Assembly (NCBI RefSeq): GCF_002086125.1
Contig: NZ_MVHG01000035.1
Location: 1-45,303 of the forward strand
Source of the DNA: Mycobacterium arosiense ATCC BAA-1401 = DSM 45069
GTDB lineage: Bacteria; Actinomycetota; Actinomycetes; Mycobacteriales; Mycobacteriaceae
Length of the DNA: 45,303 bases
Reading direction: 5' to 3'
In this document: piece after piece, positions 32,770-42,540 of the stretch
How positions within the stretch are numbered: position 1 is the first letter of the stretch
Layout of the letters: every line of letters starts with the position of its first letter
Notes under the pieces: generated by a model
What the model saw: the letters and a program-made list of their open reading frames with translations, nothing else
The model's database searches: none
Told to the model about the DNA's origin: nothing
Position numbers and translations under genes: made by a program

Positions 32770-33719
32770 ACGGCAGGCTCGCGGGAATCGACTGCGGTAC
32801 CAATTCGATTCGGTTGCTGATCGCCGACGTCGACGGTGGTCGGCTGCACGACGTGCACCGGGAAACGCGCATCGTGCGACTGGGCCAGGGTGTCGACGCG
32901 ACCGGTGAGTTCGCGGCGGACGCGATAGCCCGCACCCGAGCGGCGCTCATCGACTATGCGGGATTGCTGAAACGGCATGGGACGCAACGGGTGCGGATGG
33001 TGGCCACCTCGGCCGCCCGCGACGTCGCCAACCGCGACGCCTTCTTCGCGATGACCGCCGACGTGCTGGGCGCGGTGCCGCCCGGGGCGATGGCGGAGGT
33101 GATCACCGGCGCCGAGGAGGCCTCGCTGTCGTTCCGCGGCGCCGTCGGCGAGTTGGACGCCGCGGCCGGGCCCTTCGTCGTCGTCGACCTGGGTGGCGGC
33201 TCGACCGAGATCGTGGTTGGCGCCGACGCGCAGGGCGGGGTGACGGCCAGCTACTCGGCCGACATCGGCTGCGTGCGGGTGACCGAACGCTGTTTGCATT
33301 CGGATCCCCCGACGCCCGGGGAAGTCGCGGCGGCGCGCCGGGTGGTGCGTGAGCGACTCGAGCTCGCGCTGAGCGTGGTGCCCGTCGAGGGGGCGAAGAC
33401 CTGGGTCGGGCTGGCCGGGACGATGACCACGCTGTCGGCGCTGGCCCACAACCTGGCCACGTATGATTCTGCGGCCATTCATCTTTCGCGGGTCGCCGGC
33501 GACGACCTGCTGGCCGTGTGCGAACGGCTGATCGGCATGCATCGGGCCCAGCGCGCGGCGCTGGGCCCGATGCATGAGGGGCGCGCCGATGTGATCGGCG
33601 GGGGCGCGATCGTGGTCGAGGAGTTGGCGCGCGAGCTGCGCGCCCGAGCCGGCATCGACGAGCTGACCGTCAGCGAGCACGACATCCTGGACGGCATCGT
33701 GTTGTCCATCGCCGAGTAA
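32766..33719 (+). CDS. ppx2: Exopolyphosphatase (Ppx/GppA family)
   Basis: 317 residues of the actin-like ATPase-fold Ppx/GppA family; short form without the C-terminal HD domain. Phosphate-binding motif GIDCGTNSIRLLIADV at the N-terminus and VVVDLGGGSTEIVVG in the second lobe; VATSAARDVANRD and ITGAEEASLSF between. Rv1026, its counterpart, has been shown to degrade polyphosphate, linking it to polyP/stringent signalling. GTG at 32766 (GTGA overlap with the DUF501 stop) or 32763. Confidence 0.93.
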   Translation: MNGRLAGIDCGTNSIRLLIADVDGGRLHDVHRETRIVRLGQGVDATGEFAADAIARTRAALIDYAGLLKRHGTQRVRMVATSAARDVANRDAFFAMTADVLGAVPPGAMAEVITGAEEASLSFRGAVGELDAAAGPFVVVDLGGGSTEIVVGADAQGGVTASYSADIGCVRVTERCLHSDPPTPGEVAAARRVVRERLELALSVVPVEGAKTWVGLAGTMTTLSALAHNLATYDSAAIHLSRVAGDDLLAVCERLIGMHRAQRAALGPMHEGRADVIGGGAIVVEELARELRARAGIDELTVSEHDILDGIVLSIAE

Positions 33720-33802
33720 GTCACATACGCCACATCGGCCTCTACAAGAGCGGACATGTCTTTTGCCCGCCTCGTAGCGACAATTCGGTCGGTGTCATAC
33801 CC

Positions 33803-34126
33803 GTGTGCGAACGTCCGGGGATGGGCTATTCACTCAAAGGGATCGAACTGCGCTATGTGCTGGCGATGCAGCTGGCGGTGCATGGCCCGGCGACCATCGC
33901 GGAATTGATCGAGGCGCTCACCTGGCACAGTTTCGGGGTGCGCGGCCGACCATCGAAGGCGATCTCGGATGCCCTGCGCTGGGAGATCGAACGCGGCCGG
34001 GTGCGGCGCCTCGGGCGGGGCCGGTACGGGCCCGGGTACATGCCGCGCGGCACCGAACATCGGATCCACCAGCGTGTGCTGGCGCTGCGTGAGGCGGCCA
34101 AGTGTCGCTATGAGGCGGGCAATTAA
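33803..34126 (+). CDS. Small winged-helix-like protein of unknown function
   Basis: 107 residues. GTG start as listed (MCERPGMGYSLKG); ATG at 33821 would give 101 residues. The core reads like a winged helix: ATIAELIEALTWHSFGVRG, then RPSKAISDALRWEIERGRVR and a basic, glycine-rich wing RLGRGRYGPGYMPRG. DNA binding is therefore plausible. It is strongly basic and coding-like in codon use. It sits between ppx2 and the convergent kdpE. I do not recognise a named homologue; from memory H37Rv has no gene here. Confidence 0.72.
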   Translation: MCERPGMGYSLKGIELRYVLAMQLAVHGPATIAELIEALTWHSFGVRGRPSKAISDALRWEIERGRVRRLGRGRYGPGYMPRGTEHRIHQRVLALREAAKCRYEAGN

Positions 34127-34206
34127 CTGACCTACCCGCGCGGAGGCCAGAAGTGGCTGGTGTGATTCCTGGGGCCCGGCCGGCCGCGGGACAGGCGCCG
34201 TAAGTC

Positions 34207-34887
34207 TCACGCCTCGAATCGATACCCCATGCCCGACTCGGTCAGCAGGTGCTTGGGATGCGACGGGTCATCCTCGAGTTTGCGGCGCAGCTGCGCGAGA
34301 TACACCCGCAGATAATGGGTTTCGGTGGCATACGCCGGCCCCCACACCTCCTTGAGAAGCTCCTCGCGGCCGACCAGCTTGCCGCGGTTGCGGACGAGGA
34401 CTTCGAGCATCCCCCACTCGGTCGGGGTGAGGTGAACCTCGCTGCCGTTCTTGGTGACCTTCTTGGCGGCCAGGTCGACGGTGAATGATTCGGTCTCGAT
34501 GACCGGTTGTTCGAGTTCGGCGGCGGCGGTGTTGCGCCGGACCGCCGCGCGCAGCCGCGCCAGGAACTCGTCCATGCCAAAAGGTTTCGTCACATAGTCA
34601 TCGGCCCCGGCATCCAGCGCCTCGACCTTGTCCGACGAATCGGTGCGCGCCGACAACACGATGACCGGCGCGGTGAGCCAGCCGCGCAGCCCGGCCAACA
34701 CGTCGATCCCGGAGATGTCGGGCAGGCCGAGGTCGAGGATCACCACGTCGGGCTTGTGTTCGGCGGCTGCCCGCAACGCGCCGGCGCCGCTGGACGCGGT
34801 GATCACCTCATAACCCCGCACGGACAGGTTGATCCGCAGCGCGCGCAGGATCTGCGGCTCGTCATCGATCACCAAAACGCGAGTCAC
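34207..34887 (-). CDS. kdpE: Response regulator KdpE
   Basis: 226 residues, as Rv1027c. OmpR/PhoB family: receiver domain with acidic VIDDE, phospho-acceptor Asp in VVILDLGLPDISG (about 52), Thr/Ser in LSAR, Lys in VTKPFGMDEFL; C-terminal winged helix with LTPTEWGMLEVLVRNRGKLV and HYLRVYLAQLRRKLE. Activates kdp transcription when K+ is low. The GTG start overlaps the kdpD TGA (GTGA). Possible operator boxes are found upstream of kdpF. Confidence 0.96.
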   Translation of the reverse strand: MTRVLVIDDEPQILRALRINLSVRGYEVITASSGAGALRAAAEHKPDVVILDLGLPDISGIDVLAGLRGWLTAPVIVLSARTDSSDKVEALDAGADDYVTKPFGMDEFLARLRAAVRRNTAAAELEQPVIETESFTVDLAAKKVTKNGSEVHLTPTEWGMLEVLVRNRGKLVGREELLKEVWGPAYATETHYLRVYLAQLRRKLEDDPSHPKHLLTESGMGYRFEA

Positions 34888-37460
34888 AGTGCGCCCATCG
34901 CTTGTGGCGCAGGCAAATCCACGATCACGGTCAGCCCGCCTCCCGGGGTGTCGGTGGCCGCAATTGTCCCGCCCATCGCTTCGACGAAGCCCCGCGCCAC
35001 CGACATCCCCAGGCCCACGCCGGTGGTGTTGTCCTGATCGCCGAGCCGCTGAAACGCCTCGAAGAGCCGATCCTCGGCCTCATGCGGAATTCCGGGGCCT
35101 TCGTCGATGACGTTGACCAGCACGCGATCGCCCACCCGCCCGGCGTTGACCCGCACCACGCAGTGGGGCGCGTAGCGCAGCGCGTTGTCGATCAGGTTGG
35201 CCAGCACCCGTTCCAGCAGCCCCGCGTCGGCCATCACCATGGCATCGGCGACGTCGACCTTGACCCGGTCGATAGCGGACCGGAAGAATCCCGTGGCGCC
35301 CTTGCCGATGCTGACCAGCGCCCGCTGCACGGTCTCCTCCAAGTACACCCGGCGCAGATCCGGCTGAATCACCCCGGCGGCCAACCGCGATGAGTCGAGC
35401 AGGTTTCCGACCAGCGCGGTCAGCTGGTCGATCGACTCCTCGATGGTGGCCAGCAATTCGGCCGTGTCGGTGGGGGAGAAGGCGACGTCTTCGGCGCGCA
35501 GGCTGGAGACGGCGACCTTGGCCGCCGCCAGGGGCGTCCGCAGGTCGTGGCTGACCGCCGACAGCAGGGAGCGCCGCAATTCGTCGGCCCGCACGATCGC
35601 CTCGGTGCGGCTGGCTTCCTCGGCCAGCTCACGCTGCCTGACCAAACCCGCGGCCTGCCTGGCCACCGCGCCGAGGACCCGCCGGTCGCGCGCGGAGAGC
35701 TTTCTGCCGGCCAGCAGCATCCAGAACTCGTCATCACCGACCTCGATCGCGGTGTCTGCGGAATCGATTGCCACACAAGGATCACGGCCCACACACGCGA
35801 CCACCTCGCTGTGCTTAGCGCCGGCGCGGGCTTGGTCGTCGGGCTCCCGCAGCATGCTGACCGCGCGCTGGGCGTAGGTCTCACGCACCCGCTCGAGCAG
35901 CGTCTCGAGATCGGCGCCACGCAGTACCGAGCCCGCGAACAGGGTCAACAGCTCGGCCTCCTGCGACGCGCGACGGGCTTCCCGGGTGCGTTTGGCCGCG
36001 AAGTCGACCAGCACCGCGACCGCGACCGCGATGAGCAGCAACACCAATTCGGTGATGGCGCTGTTGGGTTCGGCGATCGTGAAGCTGTGCCGCGGGGCGA
36101 TCAGGAAATAATTCAGCAGCAACCCGGACAGCACCGCCGAAAGCGCCGCCGGCGCAATGCCTCCCAACAGCCCGACCAGCAGCACGCCGACGAAGAACAG
36201 CGCGCTCTCGCCGCCGGTGTCCAGATACGGGTCCAGCGTCGTCACCGTGATCGCGCAGATGGCCGACGGCACGATCAGGGCCGCCAGCCACGACGCGACC
36301 CGCCGTTCGCGGGGCGCCAGCGAGGACGCGCGGAAGCCGCGCTTGGACTCCTCGTGGGTGACCAGGTGCACGTCGATCTTTCCCGACAGCTCGACGATCC
36401 GCGGGCCGATTCCCTCCTCGAACAGGCGCGCCCAGCGCGACCGGCGGGAGGTGCCGATCACCAGCTGCGTGGCGTTCATCTCCCGGGCGAATTCGAGCAG
36501 GGCCGTGGGCACCTCGTCACCGACCACGGTGTGCATCGACGCGTCCAGGCTGGCGGCCAGTTCCCGGATCTTGGCCATCCGTGACTCCGATAGCCCGGCC
36601 AGCCCGTCACCGCGGATGACGTGCACCACCATCAGCTCGGCGGTCGACTTCGAGGCGATCCGCGACGCCCGTCGTACCAGCGTTTCGGACTCGGGACCGC
36701 CGGTGACAGCGACGACGACGCGCTCGCGGGCCTCCCACAGGTCGGTGATCTTGTTCTCGGCCCGGTATTTTGCCAGCGCCGTGTCGACCTGGTCGGCCAG
36801 CCACAACAGCGCCAATTCCCTTAAGGCGGTCAGGTTTCCGCGGCGGAAGTAGTTGGACAACGCGGCATCGATGCGATCGGGCGCGTAGACGTTGCCGTGA
36901 GACAACCTGCGCCGCAACGCCTCCGGCGTGATGTCGATGAGCTCTACCTGCGACGCCTGGCGCACGATGGAGTCCGGTATGGTCTCCTTCTGCTCGATGC
37001 CGGTGATCTGCGCGACGACGTCATTGAGGCTTTCCAGGTGCTGGACGTTGACCGTGGAGATCACGGTGATCCCGGCGTCGAGCAGTTCCTCGACGTCCTG
37101 CCACCGCTTGGGGTTCTTGCTGCCCGGCGTGTTGGTGTGCGCGAGTTCGTCGACCAGCACGACCTGGGGGTGTCGCGCCAAAACGGCCGGCACGTCGAGC
37201 TCGGGGAAGCGACCGCCGCGGTATTCGATATAGCGCGGTGCAATGATCTCGATGGCCTTAAGCAGCTCAGCGGTTTTCGCGCGACCGTGGGTTTCGACCA
37301 CGCCCGCCACCAGATCGGTGCCGCGCTCCAGCCGCCGATGCGCCTCACCCAGCATCGAATACGTCTTACCCACGCCCGGCGCCGCACCGAGATAGATGCG
37401 CAGCTCACCCCGCCTGGGGTGGCGGGCGCGGAGGTTGACGTCACTCACGTCAACCATCAT
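34884..37460 (-). CDS. kdpD: Osmosensitive K+-channel sensor kinase KdpD
   Basis: 858 residues. Order: KdpD N-domain with Walker A GAAPGVGKT (about 25-33) and VLVDELAHTNTPGS; a universal-stress-protein-like domain (about 245-370, RVVVAVTGGPESETLVRRA); four membrane helices (DUF4118, about 390-490); a GAF-like segment; then HisKA with SHDLRTPLAAAK (His near 642) and HATPase with NLIDNALRYAP. ATG at 37460 or 37457; the GAGGG ribosome site suits the second Met better. It is 12 bp downstream of kdpC on the same strand, whereas in H37Rv kdpDE is divergent from kdpFABC. Confidence 0.96.
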   Translation of the reverse strand: MMVDVSDVNLRARHPRRGELRIYLGAAPGVGKTYSMLGEAHRRLERGTDLVAGVVETHGRAKTAELLKAIEIIAPRYIEYRGGRFPELDVPAVLARHPQVVLVDELAHTNTPGSKNPKRWQDVEELLDAGITVISTVNVQHLESLNDVVAQITGIEQKETIPDSIVRQASQVELIDITPEALRRRLSHGNVYAPDRIDAALSNYFRRGNLTALRELALLWLADQVDTALAKYRAENKITDLWEARERVVVAVTGGPESETLVRRASRIASKSTAELMVVHVIRGDGLAGLSESRMAKIRELAASLDASMHTVVGDEVPTALLEFAREMNATQLVIGTSRRSRWARLFEEGIGPRIVELSGKIDVHLVTHEESKRGFRASSLAPRERRVASWLAALIVPSAICAITVTTLDPYLDTGGESALFFVGVLLVGLLGGIAPAALSAVLSGLLLNYFLIAPRHSFTIAEPNSAITELVLLLIAVAVAVLVDFAAKRTREARRASQEAELLTLFAGSVLRGADLETLLERVRETYAQRAVSMLREPDDQARAGAKHSEVVACVGRDPCVAIDSADTAIEVGDDEFWMLLAGRKLSARDRRVLGAVARQAAGLVRQRELAEEASRTEAIVRADELRRSLLSAVSHDLRTPLAAAKVAVSSLRAEDVAFSPTDTAELLATIEESIDQLTALVGNLLDSSRLAAGVIQPDLRRVYLEETVQRALVSIGKGATGFFRSAIDRVKVDVADAMVMADAGLLERVLANLIDNALRYAPHCVVRVNAGRVGDRVLVNVIDEGPGIPHEAEDRLFEAFQRLGDQDNTTGVGLGMSVARGFVEAMGGTIAATDTPGGGLTVIVDLPAPQAMGAL

Positions 37461-37472
37461 CCACCCTCGGCG

Positions 37473-38396
37473 CTAACTCGTGACCGGGTACCGGTGGTCG
37501 AGTTGCAGGTTGAGTTGCAGCACATTGACGCACGGTTCACCGAAGAACCCGAGTCCGCGCCCGCTCTGGTTCTGCGCAACCACCGCACGGATCTGATCTG
37601 GGCTGACGTGACGGACTTTGGCCACCCGCGCCACCTGGATCTCGGCGTAGGCGGGCGAGATGTTCGGGTCCAGGCCGCTGCCGCTGGCCGTCACCGCGTC
37701 GGCCGGTACCGCCGGGGTGGCCGGTGCGGCGCCGCGGATCGGCACGATCTGCCCGCTCGAATAGTCGTCGCCGTAATTGGCGCATTCGACGCGCACACCC
37801 TGGTAGCTGGCGAGGAAAGGGGCGGACGTCGATCCGCACGGCTCGTTGACGCTGACCACCCGGGTCGGGCGGATGACGTTGCCGCGCGCGTCGCGCGGGC
37901 CGATCACCGACAGCACCGCACCCACGCCGCCGCCCGTGCAGAACGGTCGCGATCCGTCGATCCCCTCCAGTTTCCCGACAGCGGCGCTGCGCGAGCACAC
38001 CGTCGTCAACAGGCTCGGTTTGAAGCCCGCGTCCGACGCCGACTTGCCGGCCGCCAGTTTCCGCGGATCGGCGGGCGTGTCGACGACGCTTTCGGGCCCC
38101 AGGTTGCTGCCGCCCGACGACATCGGGTCATATCCGTCGCCGGCCGCCGACGGACGACTCTGGAAGTACTGCGGCAGCGCGTTGCCACCGGAGTCGGTGA
38201 ACGATTGGCCGATCAGTCTGCTGCCCACCGGTTTTGCCTCGGCGGACAGGATCGACCCCTCGGCCTGGTCGCGCAACCCGGGAAACTGCGCGATGACCCA
38301 GACGAACAGGGGATAGGCCAGGCCGGTGATCACGGTCAGCACCAGCAGCGCGCGCAATGCCGCCCCGTGCGGGCGGACCAGATTCGACAACGTCAT
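37473..38396 (-). CDS. kdpC: K+-transporting ATPase subunit KdpC, enlarged form
   Basis: 307 residues against about 190 in E. coli or H37Rv. One N-terminal membrane helix (LRALLVLTVITGLAYPLFVWVI, 15-36), the conserved early part (VGSRLIGQSF, PQYFQSRPS, SGGSNLGPES to about 103), and the conserved end (VPADAVTASGSGLDPNISPAYAEIQVARVAK, GFFGEPCVNVLQLNLQLD, from about 230). Between them an extra segment of about 130 residues carries Cys134, 153, 187 and 205. KdpC stabilises the KdpFABC complex and tunes its ATP affinity. ATG lies 1 nt after the kdpB stop. Confidence 0.94.
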   Translation of the reverse strand: MTLSNLVRPHGAALRALLVLTVITGLAYPLFVWVIAQFPGLRDQAEGSILSAEAKPVGSRLIGQSFTDSGGNALPQYFQSRPSAAGDGYDPMSSGGSNLGPESVVDTPADPRKLAAGKSASDAGFKPSLLTTVCSRSAAVGKLEGIDGSRPFCTGGGVGAVLSVIGPRDARGNVIRPTRVVSVNEPCGSTSAPFLASYQGVRVECANYGDDYSSGQIVPIRGAAPATPAVPADAVTASGSGLDPNISPAYAEIQVARVAKVRHVSPDQIRAVVAQNQSGRGLGFFGEPCVNVLQLNLQLDHRYPVTS

Positions 38397-38397
38397 G

Positions 38398-40551
38398 TCA
38401 GGACATCCCTGGGATGAATTGGACGATCAGGTCGATCGCCTTGATTCCGATGAACGGGGCGACGATGCCGCCGAGGCCGTAGATATAGAGGTTGCGGCTC
38501 AACAGCTTTGAGGCACTGCTTGGCGTGTATCGCACGCCCCGCAGCGACAGCGGGATCAGTGCCACGATGATGATCGCGTTGAAGATGACCGCGGACAGGA
38601 TCGCCGATCGCGGGCTGTGCAGCCGCATCACGTTGAGCAGGTCCAGGCCGGGAAACAGTGCGACGAACATCGCCGGGATGATCGCGAAGTACTTCGCGAT
38701 GTCGTTGGCGATCGAGAAGGTGGTCAGCGCGCCCCGGGTGATCAGCAGCTGCTTGCCGATCTCGACGATCTCGATGAGCTTGGTGGGATCGGAGTCCAGG
38801 TCCACCATGTTGCCGGCCTCTTTGGCGGCCGACGTGCCGGTGTTCATCGCCACGCCCACGTCGGCTTGAGCCAACGCGGGTGCGTCATTGGTGCCGTCGC
38901 CCGTCATCGCGACCAGCTTGCCGCCCGCCTGCTCGCGTTTGATCAAGTCGAGCTTGTCCTCGGGAGTGGCCTCGGCCAGAAAGTCGTCCACACCCGCCTC
39001 GTCGGCGATTGCCTTGGCCGTCAACGGGTTATCGCCGGTGATCATCACCGTCCGGATGCCCATCCGCCGCATCGCGTCGAACCGCTCGCGCATGCCCTGC
39101 TTGACGACGTCCTTGAGGTGGATGACTCCGAGCACCGCCGCTTCGCCATTGACGCACTCCCCGACGACCAGCGGTGTGCCGCCGCCGGCGGAGATGCCGT
39201 CGACGACCTGACCGAGCTGCGGAGGAACCTTGCCCCCTTGGGCGCGCACCCATTCCGCGACGGAGCTCGCCGCGCCCTTGCGCAGCCGGTGACCGTCCAG
39301 GTCGACACCCGACATCCGGGTGGTGGCCGAGAACGTCACCCATTCGGCCTGGGACAGCTCGCCCGCCGTGCGCGCACGCAGGCCGAAGTGCCGCTTGGCG
39401 AACACGACAATCGAACGGCCCTCGGGTGTTTCGTCGGCCAGACTGGACAGCTGCGCGGCGTCGGCCAGCCGCTCGGCAGAGACGCCGTCGAGCGGGATGA
39501 AGGCCGCGGCCTGCCGGTTGCCCAGCGTGATGGTGCCTGTCTTGTCCAGCAGCAGGGTGTTGACGTCCCCGGCGGCCTCCACCGCCCGCCCGGACATGGC
39601 CAGCACGTTGCGCTGCACCAGCCGGTCCATGCCGGCGATGCCGATGGCCGACAGCAGCGCGCCGATCGTCGTCGGGATCAGGCACACCAGCAGCGAGACC
39701 ATCACGATGCCGGTCACGCCGCCTGCGCCCAACGCCTGGCCATCCGGCACACCGGGGTTGTTCGCCTTCGCGTAGATCGCCAACGGCTGCAGGGTCGCGA
39801 CGGCGAAGACGAAGATGATCGTCAGCGCGGCCAACAGGATGTTCAACGCGATCTCGTTCGGCGTCTTCTGCCGGTTGGCCCCTTCGACGAGCGCGATCAT
39901 CCGATCGATGAAGCTCTCCCCGGGCCTCTGGGTGATCCGCACGACGATGCGGTCGCTGAGCACGGTGGTGCCGCCGGTGACCGCCGACCGGTCGCCGCCG
40001 GACTCGCGGATCACCGGGGCCGACTCACCGGTGATGGCCGATTCATCCACCGACGCAATACCTTCCACCACGTCACCGTCGCCCGGGATCACCTGGCCCG
40101 CCTCCACCGCGACGATGTCGCCCTGCTGCAACTGTGGCGCGGCGACCGCTTCCTCGACCGCGGCCGCGCCGGGTGCCCAGTCCTTGAGGCGGCGGGCCAC
40201 GGTTTGGGTCTTGGCCCGTCGCAGCGTCTCGGCCTGGGCCTTGCCCCGGCCTTCGGCCACCGCTTCGGCGAGGTTGGCGAACAACACCGTCAGCCACAAC
40301 CAGATCACGGTCAGCCAGGCGAACCACGTCGGGTCGATGACCGCCAACGCGGTGCTGAAGGCGGCGCCGATTTCCACGATGAGCATCACGGGGTTGCGCC
40401 ACAGGGTGCGCGGGTCGAGCTTGCGCAGCGCATCGGGGGTGGACTTCCACAGCATCTTGGGGTCGAGCAGCCCGCCCTGCACCCGCCTTCTGTCGGTTGG
40501 CGCCGCCAGCTGGGTTTGCTGCTCGGCGGGGTGGATCGCGGTCGCGGTCAT
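38398..40551 (-). CDS. kdpB: K+-transporting P-type ATPase catalytic subunit KdpB
   Basis: 717 residues. P-type (P1A) ATPase that powers K+ uptake. Actuator motif [11 protein letters not shown], phosphorylation site [13 protein letters not shown], nucleotide-binding [10 protein letters not shown], and hinge [21 protein letters not shown] are all intact. Seven membrane helices are predicted. It includes the KdpB-specific helix motif [20 protein letters not shown]. The ATG shares one base with the kdpA TGA (TGATG), giving tight coupling. A longer reading frame extends into kdpA, but the [12 protein letters not shown] start fits. Confidence 0.97.
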   Translation of the reverse strand: MTATAIHPAEQQTQLAAPTDRRRVQGGLLDPKMLWKSTPDALRKLDPRTLWRNPVMLIVEIGAAFSTALAVIDPTWFAWLTVIWLWLTVLFANLAEAVAEGRGKAQAETLRRAKTQTVARRLKDWAPGAAAVEEAVAAPQLQQGDIVAVEAGQVIPGDGDVVEGIASVDESAITGESAPVIRESGGDRSAVTGGTTVLSDRIVVRITQRPGESFIDRMIALVEGANRQKTPNEIALNILLAALTIIFVFAVATLQPLAIYAKANNPGVPDGQALGAGGVTGIVMVSLLVCLIPTTIGALLSAIGIAGMDRLVQRNVLAMSGRAVEAAGDVNTLLLDKTGTITLGNRQAAAFIPLDGVSAERLADAAQLSSLADETPEGRSIVVFAKRHFGLRARTAGELSQAEWVTFSATTRMSGVDLDGHRLRKGAASSVAEWVRAQGGKVPPQLGQVVDGISAGGGTPLVVGECVNGEAAVLGVIHLKDVVKQGMRERFDAMRRMGIRTVMITGDNPLTAKAIADEAGVDDFLAEATPEDKLDLIKREQAGGKLVAMTGDGTNDAPALAQADVGVAMNTGTSAAKEAGNMVDLDSDPTKLIEIVEIGKQLLITRGALTTFSIANDIAKYFAIIPAMFVALFPGLDLLNVMRLHSPRSAILSAVIFNAIIIVALIPLSLRGVRYTPSSASKLLSRNLYIYGLGGIVAPFIGIKAIDLIVQFIPGMS

Positions 40552-42221
40552 CAGTGGATTCCTTCGGCGAGGGGCCCGAGCGCGAGCATGGGCAAGAACG
40601 TGAGGGCAACGACAATCAACGTGACGCCGGCGACCATGCCCACGAACTGCGGCCGGTGCGTGGGCAAGGTGCCCGCGGAGTCCGGTGTGCTGCCCTGCCT
40701 GGCCAGCGACCCGGCCAACGCCAGAACGAGGACGATGGGCAGAAACCGGCCGAAGGCCATGGCCAGGCCGAGAGCCGTGTTGTACCAGTCGGTGTTGGCG
40801 CTCAGGCCCGCGAACGCCGAGCCGTTGTTGTTGGCCGCGGAGGTGAACGCGTATAGGACTTCGGAGAGCCCGTGCGGTCCGCCGTTGAGCATTCCGGCCC
40901 GCTCGCCTGGCAGGGCCATCGCGATCGCGGTGCCGGTCAGCACGATCAACGGGGTGACCAGGAAATAGCTTGCGGCTAGCTTGATTTCGCGCGGGGTGAT
41001 CTTCTTGCCGAGGTACTCCGGCGTGCGCCCGACCATTAGCCCGGCGACGAAGACGGTGATCACGGCCAGCACGAGGATGCCGTACAGGCCGGACCCGGTG
41101 CCGCCGGGGGCGACCTCGCCCAACTGCATGTTGAACATCGCGATCAGGCCGCCGAGGCTGGTGAGGGAATCGTGCGTGGAGTCGACGGCCCCGGTGGAAG
41201 TGAGCGTGGTCGCGGCGGCGAACACCCCGGAATCGGGGACGCCGAAGCGCTGCTCGACCCCCTCCATCGCCGCGCCGACCGAGGCCGGCACCGTGCCGTG
41301 GTGCTGCACCTGGAACCACAGCATGAACGCCGTGCTGACGGTGTAGAGCGTCGCCACCACGGCAGCGATCGCGAAGCCCTGCTTGGTGTTACCCACCAGG
41401 CGCCCGAAGGTGCGGGGCAGCGAGAAGCCGATCACGAGGATCAGAAAGATCTCGAGCCAGTTGGTCCAGGCGGTCGGGTTCTCGAACGGGTGCGCGGAGT
41501 TCGCGTTGTAGAAGCCGCCGCCGTTGGTGCCGAGCTCCTTGATGGCCTCCTGGCTGGCCACCGGGCCGCCGGTGACGGTCTGCTGGGCGCCGCCCAGGGT
41601 GGTGACCACTTGGTCGTGCAGGTGGAAGTTTTGGATCGCCCCGCCGGCCACCAGCAGGATCGCCCCGACGATGGCGATGGGCAGCAGTATGCGCAGCGTC
41701 CCACGCACTAGGTCAACCCAGAAATTACCCAGCTCGCCGCTGCGCCTGCGGGCAAACCCGCGCACCAACGCGACGGCCACCGCCATTCCGACGGCGGCCG
41801 AAACGAAGTTCTGCACCGCCAGGCCGGCCATCTGCACCAGATGGCCTTGGGTCGTTTCGCCGGAGTACGCCTGCCAGTTCGTGTTGGTGGCGAAGCTGAC
41901 CGCGGTGTTCCATGCCAGTGACGGCGTCATCCTGGTGGCCGGATCGTGCAGATGCAACGGCAACATATCCTGCGCCAGTTGAAATCCGAACAGGAATAAG
42001 ATGCTGAGCGACGAGAACGCCAACACGCTTCGGGCGTAGGCGCCCCACGTCTGCTCGGAGCGGGCGTCGACGCCGATCATTCGGTAGATCACCCGCTCGA
42101 CGTGAAGGTCTTTTTTTGACGCGTACACGCGAAACATGTAGTCGCCGAGGGGGACGTGCACCACTATCAGCGCCGCGACGAGAACGACGAAGAACAGGAC
42201 CCCGGCCGTCGTCGCGTTCAC
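40551..42221 (-). CDS. kdpA: K+-transporting ATPase channel-like subunit KdpA
   Basis: 556 residues, ten or so membrane helices; superfamily of K+ transporters with four selectivity-filter loops. Filter-type segments are seen at [60 protein letters not shown] and [17 protein letters not shown]. It selects and binds K+ for KdpFABC. GTG start ([10 protein letters not shown]), immediately after the TAA of kdpF with no gap. Confidence 0.97.
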   Translation of the reverse strand: MNATTAGVLFFVVLVAALIVVHVPLGDYMFRVYASKKDLHVERVIYRMIGVDARSEQTWGAYARSVLAFSSLSILFLFGFQLAQDMLPLHLHDPATRMTPSLAWNTAVSFATNTNWQAYSGETTQGHLVQMAGLAVQNFVSAAVGMAVAVALVRGFARRRSGELGNFWVDLVRGTLRILLPIAIVGAILLVAGGAIQNFHLHDQVVTTLGGAQQTVTGGPVASQEAIKELGTNGGGFYNANSAHPFENPTAWTNWLEIFLILVIGFSLPRTFGRLVGNTKQGFAIAAVVATLYTVSTAFMLWFQVQHHGTVPASVGAAMEGVEQRFGVPDSGVFAAATTLTSTGAVDSTHDSLTSLGGLIAMFNMQLGEVAPGGTGSGLYGILVLAVITVFVAGLMVGRTPEYLGKKITPREIKLAASYFLVTPLIVLTGTAIAMALPGERAGMLNGGPHGLSEVLYAFTSAANNNGSAFAGLSANTDWYNTALGLAMAFGRFLPIVLVLALAGSLARQGSTPDSAGTLPTHRPQFVGMVAGVTLIVVALTFLPMLALGPLAEGIH

Positions 42222-42311
42222 TTAGAACCTCTCCGGGAACAGCAGCGCGCCCCCGAGGTAGAGCGCGATGAGGATGGACAGGACAAGGCCGACCGCGTTC
42301 TGGTAATTCAC
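42222..42311 (-). CDS. kdpF: K+-transporting ATPase small subunit KdpF
   Basis: 29 residues: one membrane helix (QNAVGLVLSILIALYLGGAL) followed by the typical LLFPERF ending of KdpF. It stabilises the KdpFABC complex. The GTG start lies in a GTGA overlap with an upstream tiny ORF, and the TAA abuts the kdpA GTG, so translation of all is probably coupled. Confidence 0.92.
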   Translation of the reverse strand: MNYQNAVGLVLSILIALYLGGALLFPERF

Positions 42312-42391
42312 AGCCGCTCGACCAACTTCTGGGCCGCGCCGAGTGCGGCGAACACCGCCACGGTCAGCACGACATACACCACCACGCCCAC
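42308..42391 (-). CDS. Tiny membrane ORF coupled to kdpF
   Basis: 27 residues from the GTG at 42391: a hydrophobic helix (VVVYVVLTVAVFAALGAA) and a charged end QKLVERL. A GGAGA ribosome site (42400-42396) lies 4 nt before. Other in-frame starts are GTG 42385 and ATG 42424 (38 residues). Its TGA overlaps the kdpF GTG (GTGA). It resembles KdpF in size and layout but lacks the PERF ending. It may be an extra Kdp-associated microprotein or a translational leader; function is inferred only from context. Confidence 0.6.
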   Translation of the reverse strand: MGVVVYVVLTVAVFAALGAAQKLVERL

Positions 42392-42474
42392 TACTTCTCC
42401 GTCTTCTCCGTCCCGTGCATGCATACGAAAGGACCTCGACGAGCCGGCCGCGGCCGCCAGCCAAGGTCGGCTCG

Positions 42475-42480
42475 AAATTA
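42475..42480 (-). promoter_or_regulatory. Candidate -10 element of the kdp operon
   Basis: TAATTT on the minus strand, within the AT-richest spot of the trcS-kdp gap. There is no good -35, which fits a promoter that needs an activator such as KdpE. Transcription would start near 42468. Confidence 0.4.
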
Positions 42481-42508
42481 ACTCCGGTGTCATCCGCCGG
42501 GGTGTTCG

Positions 42509-42525
42509 GTTGACGGTTTCCTAAC
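42509..42525 (-). promoter_or_regulatory. Candidate response-regulator box, proximal (KdpE-like direct repeat)
   Basis: GTTAGG-AAACC-GTCAAC on the minus strand: two hexamers in direct repeat with an 11-bp period, the layout bound by OmpR-family regulators (E. coli KdpE binds a T-rich direct repeat of the same period). It shares 13 of 17 bases with the box at 42541-42557. Confidence 0.5.
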
Positions 42526-42540
42526 GGGCGCGCAGTGCAC

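Noticed and set aside
38617..40968. A 783-codon open frame antisense to kdpB/kdpA
   Set aside because: Low-complexity, histidine/arginine-rich translation without motifs; kdpB and kdpA on the other strand are complete.
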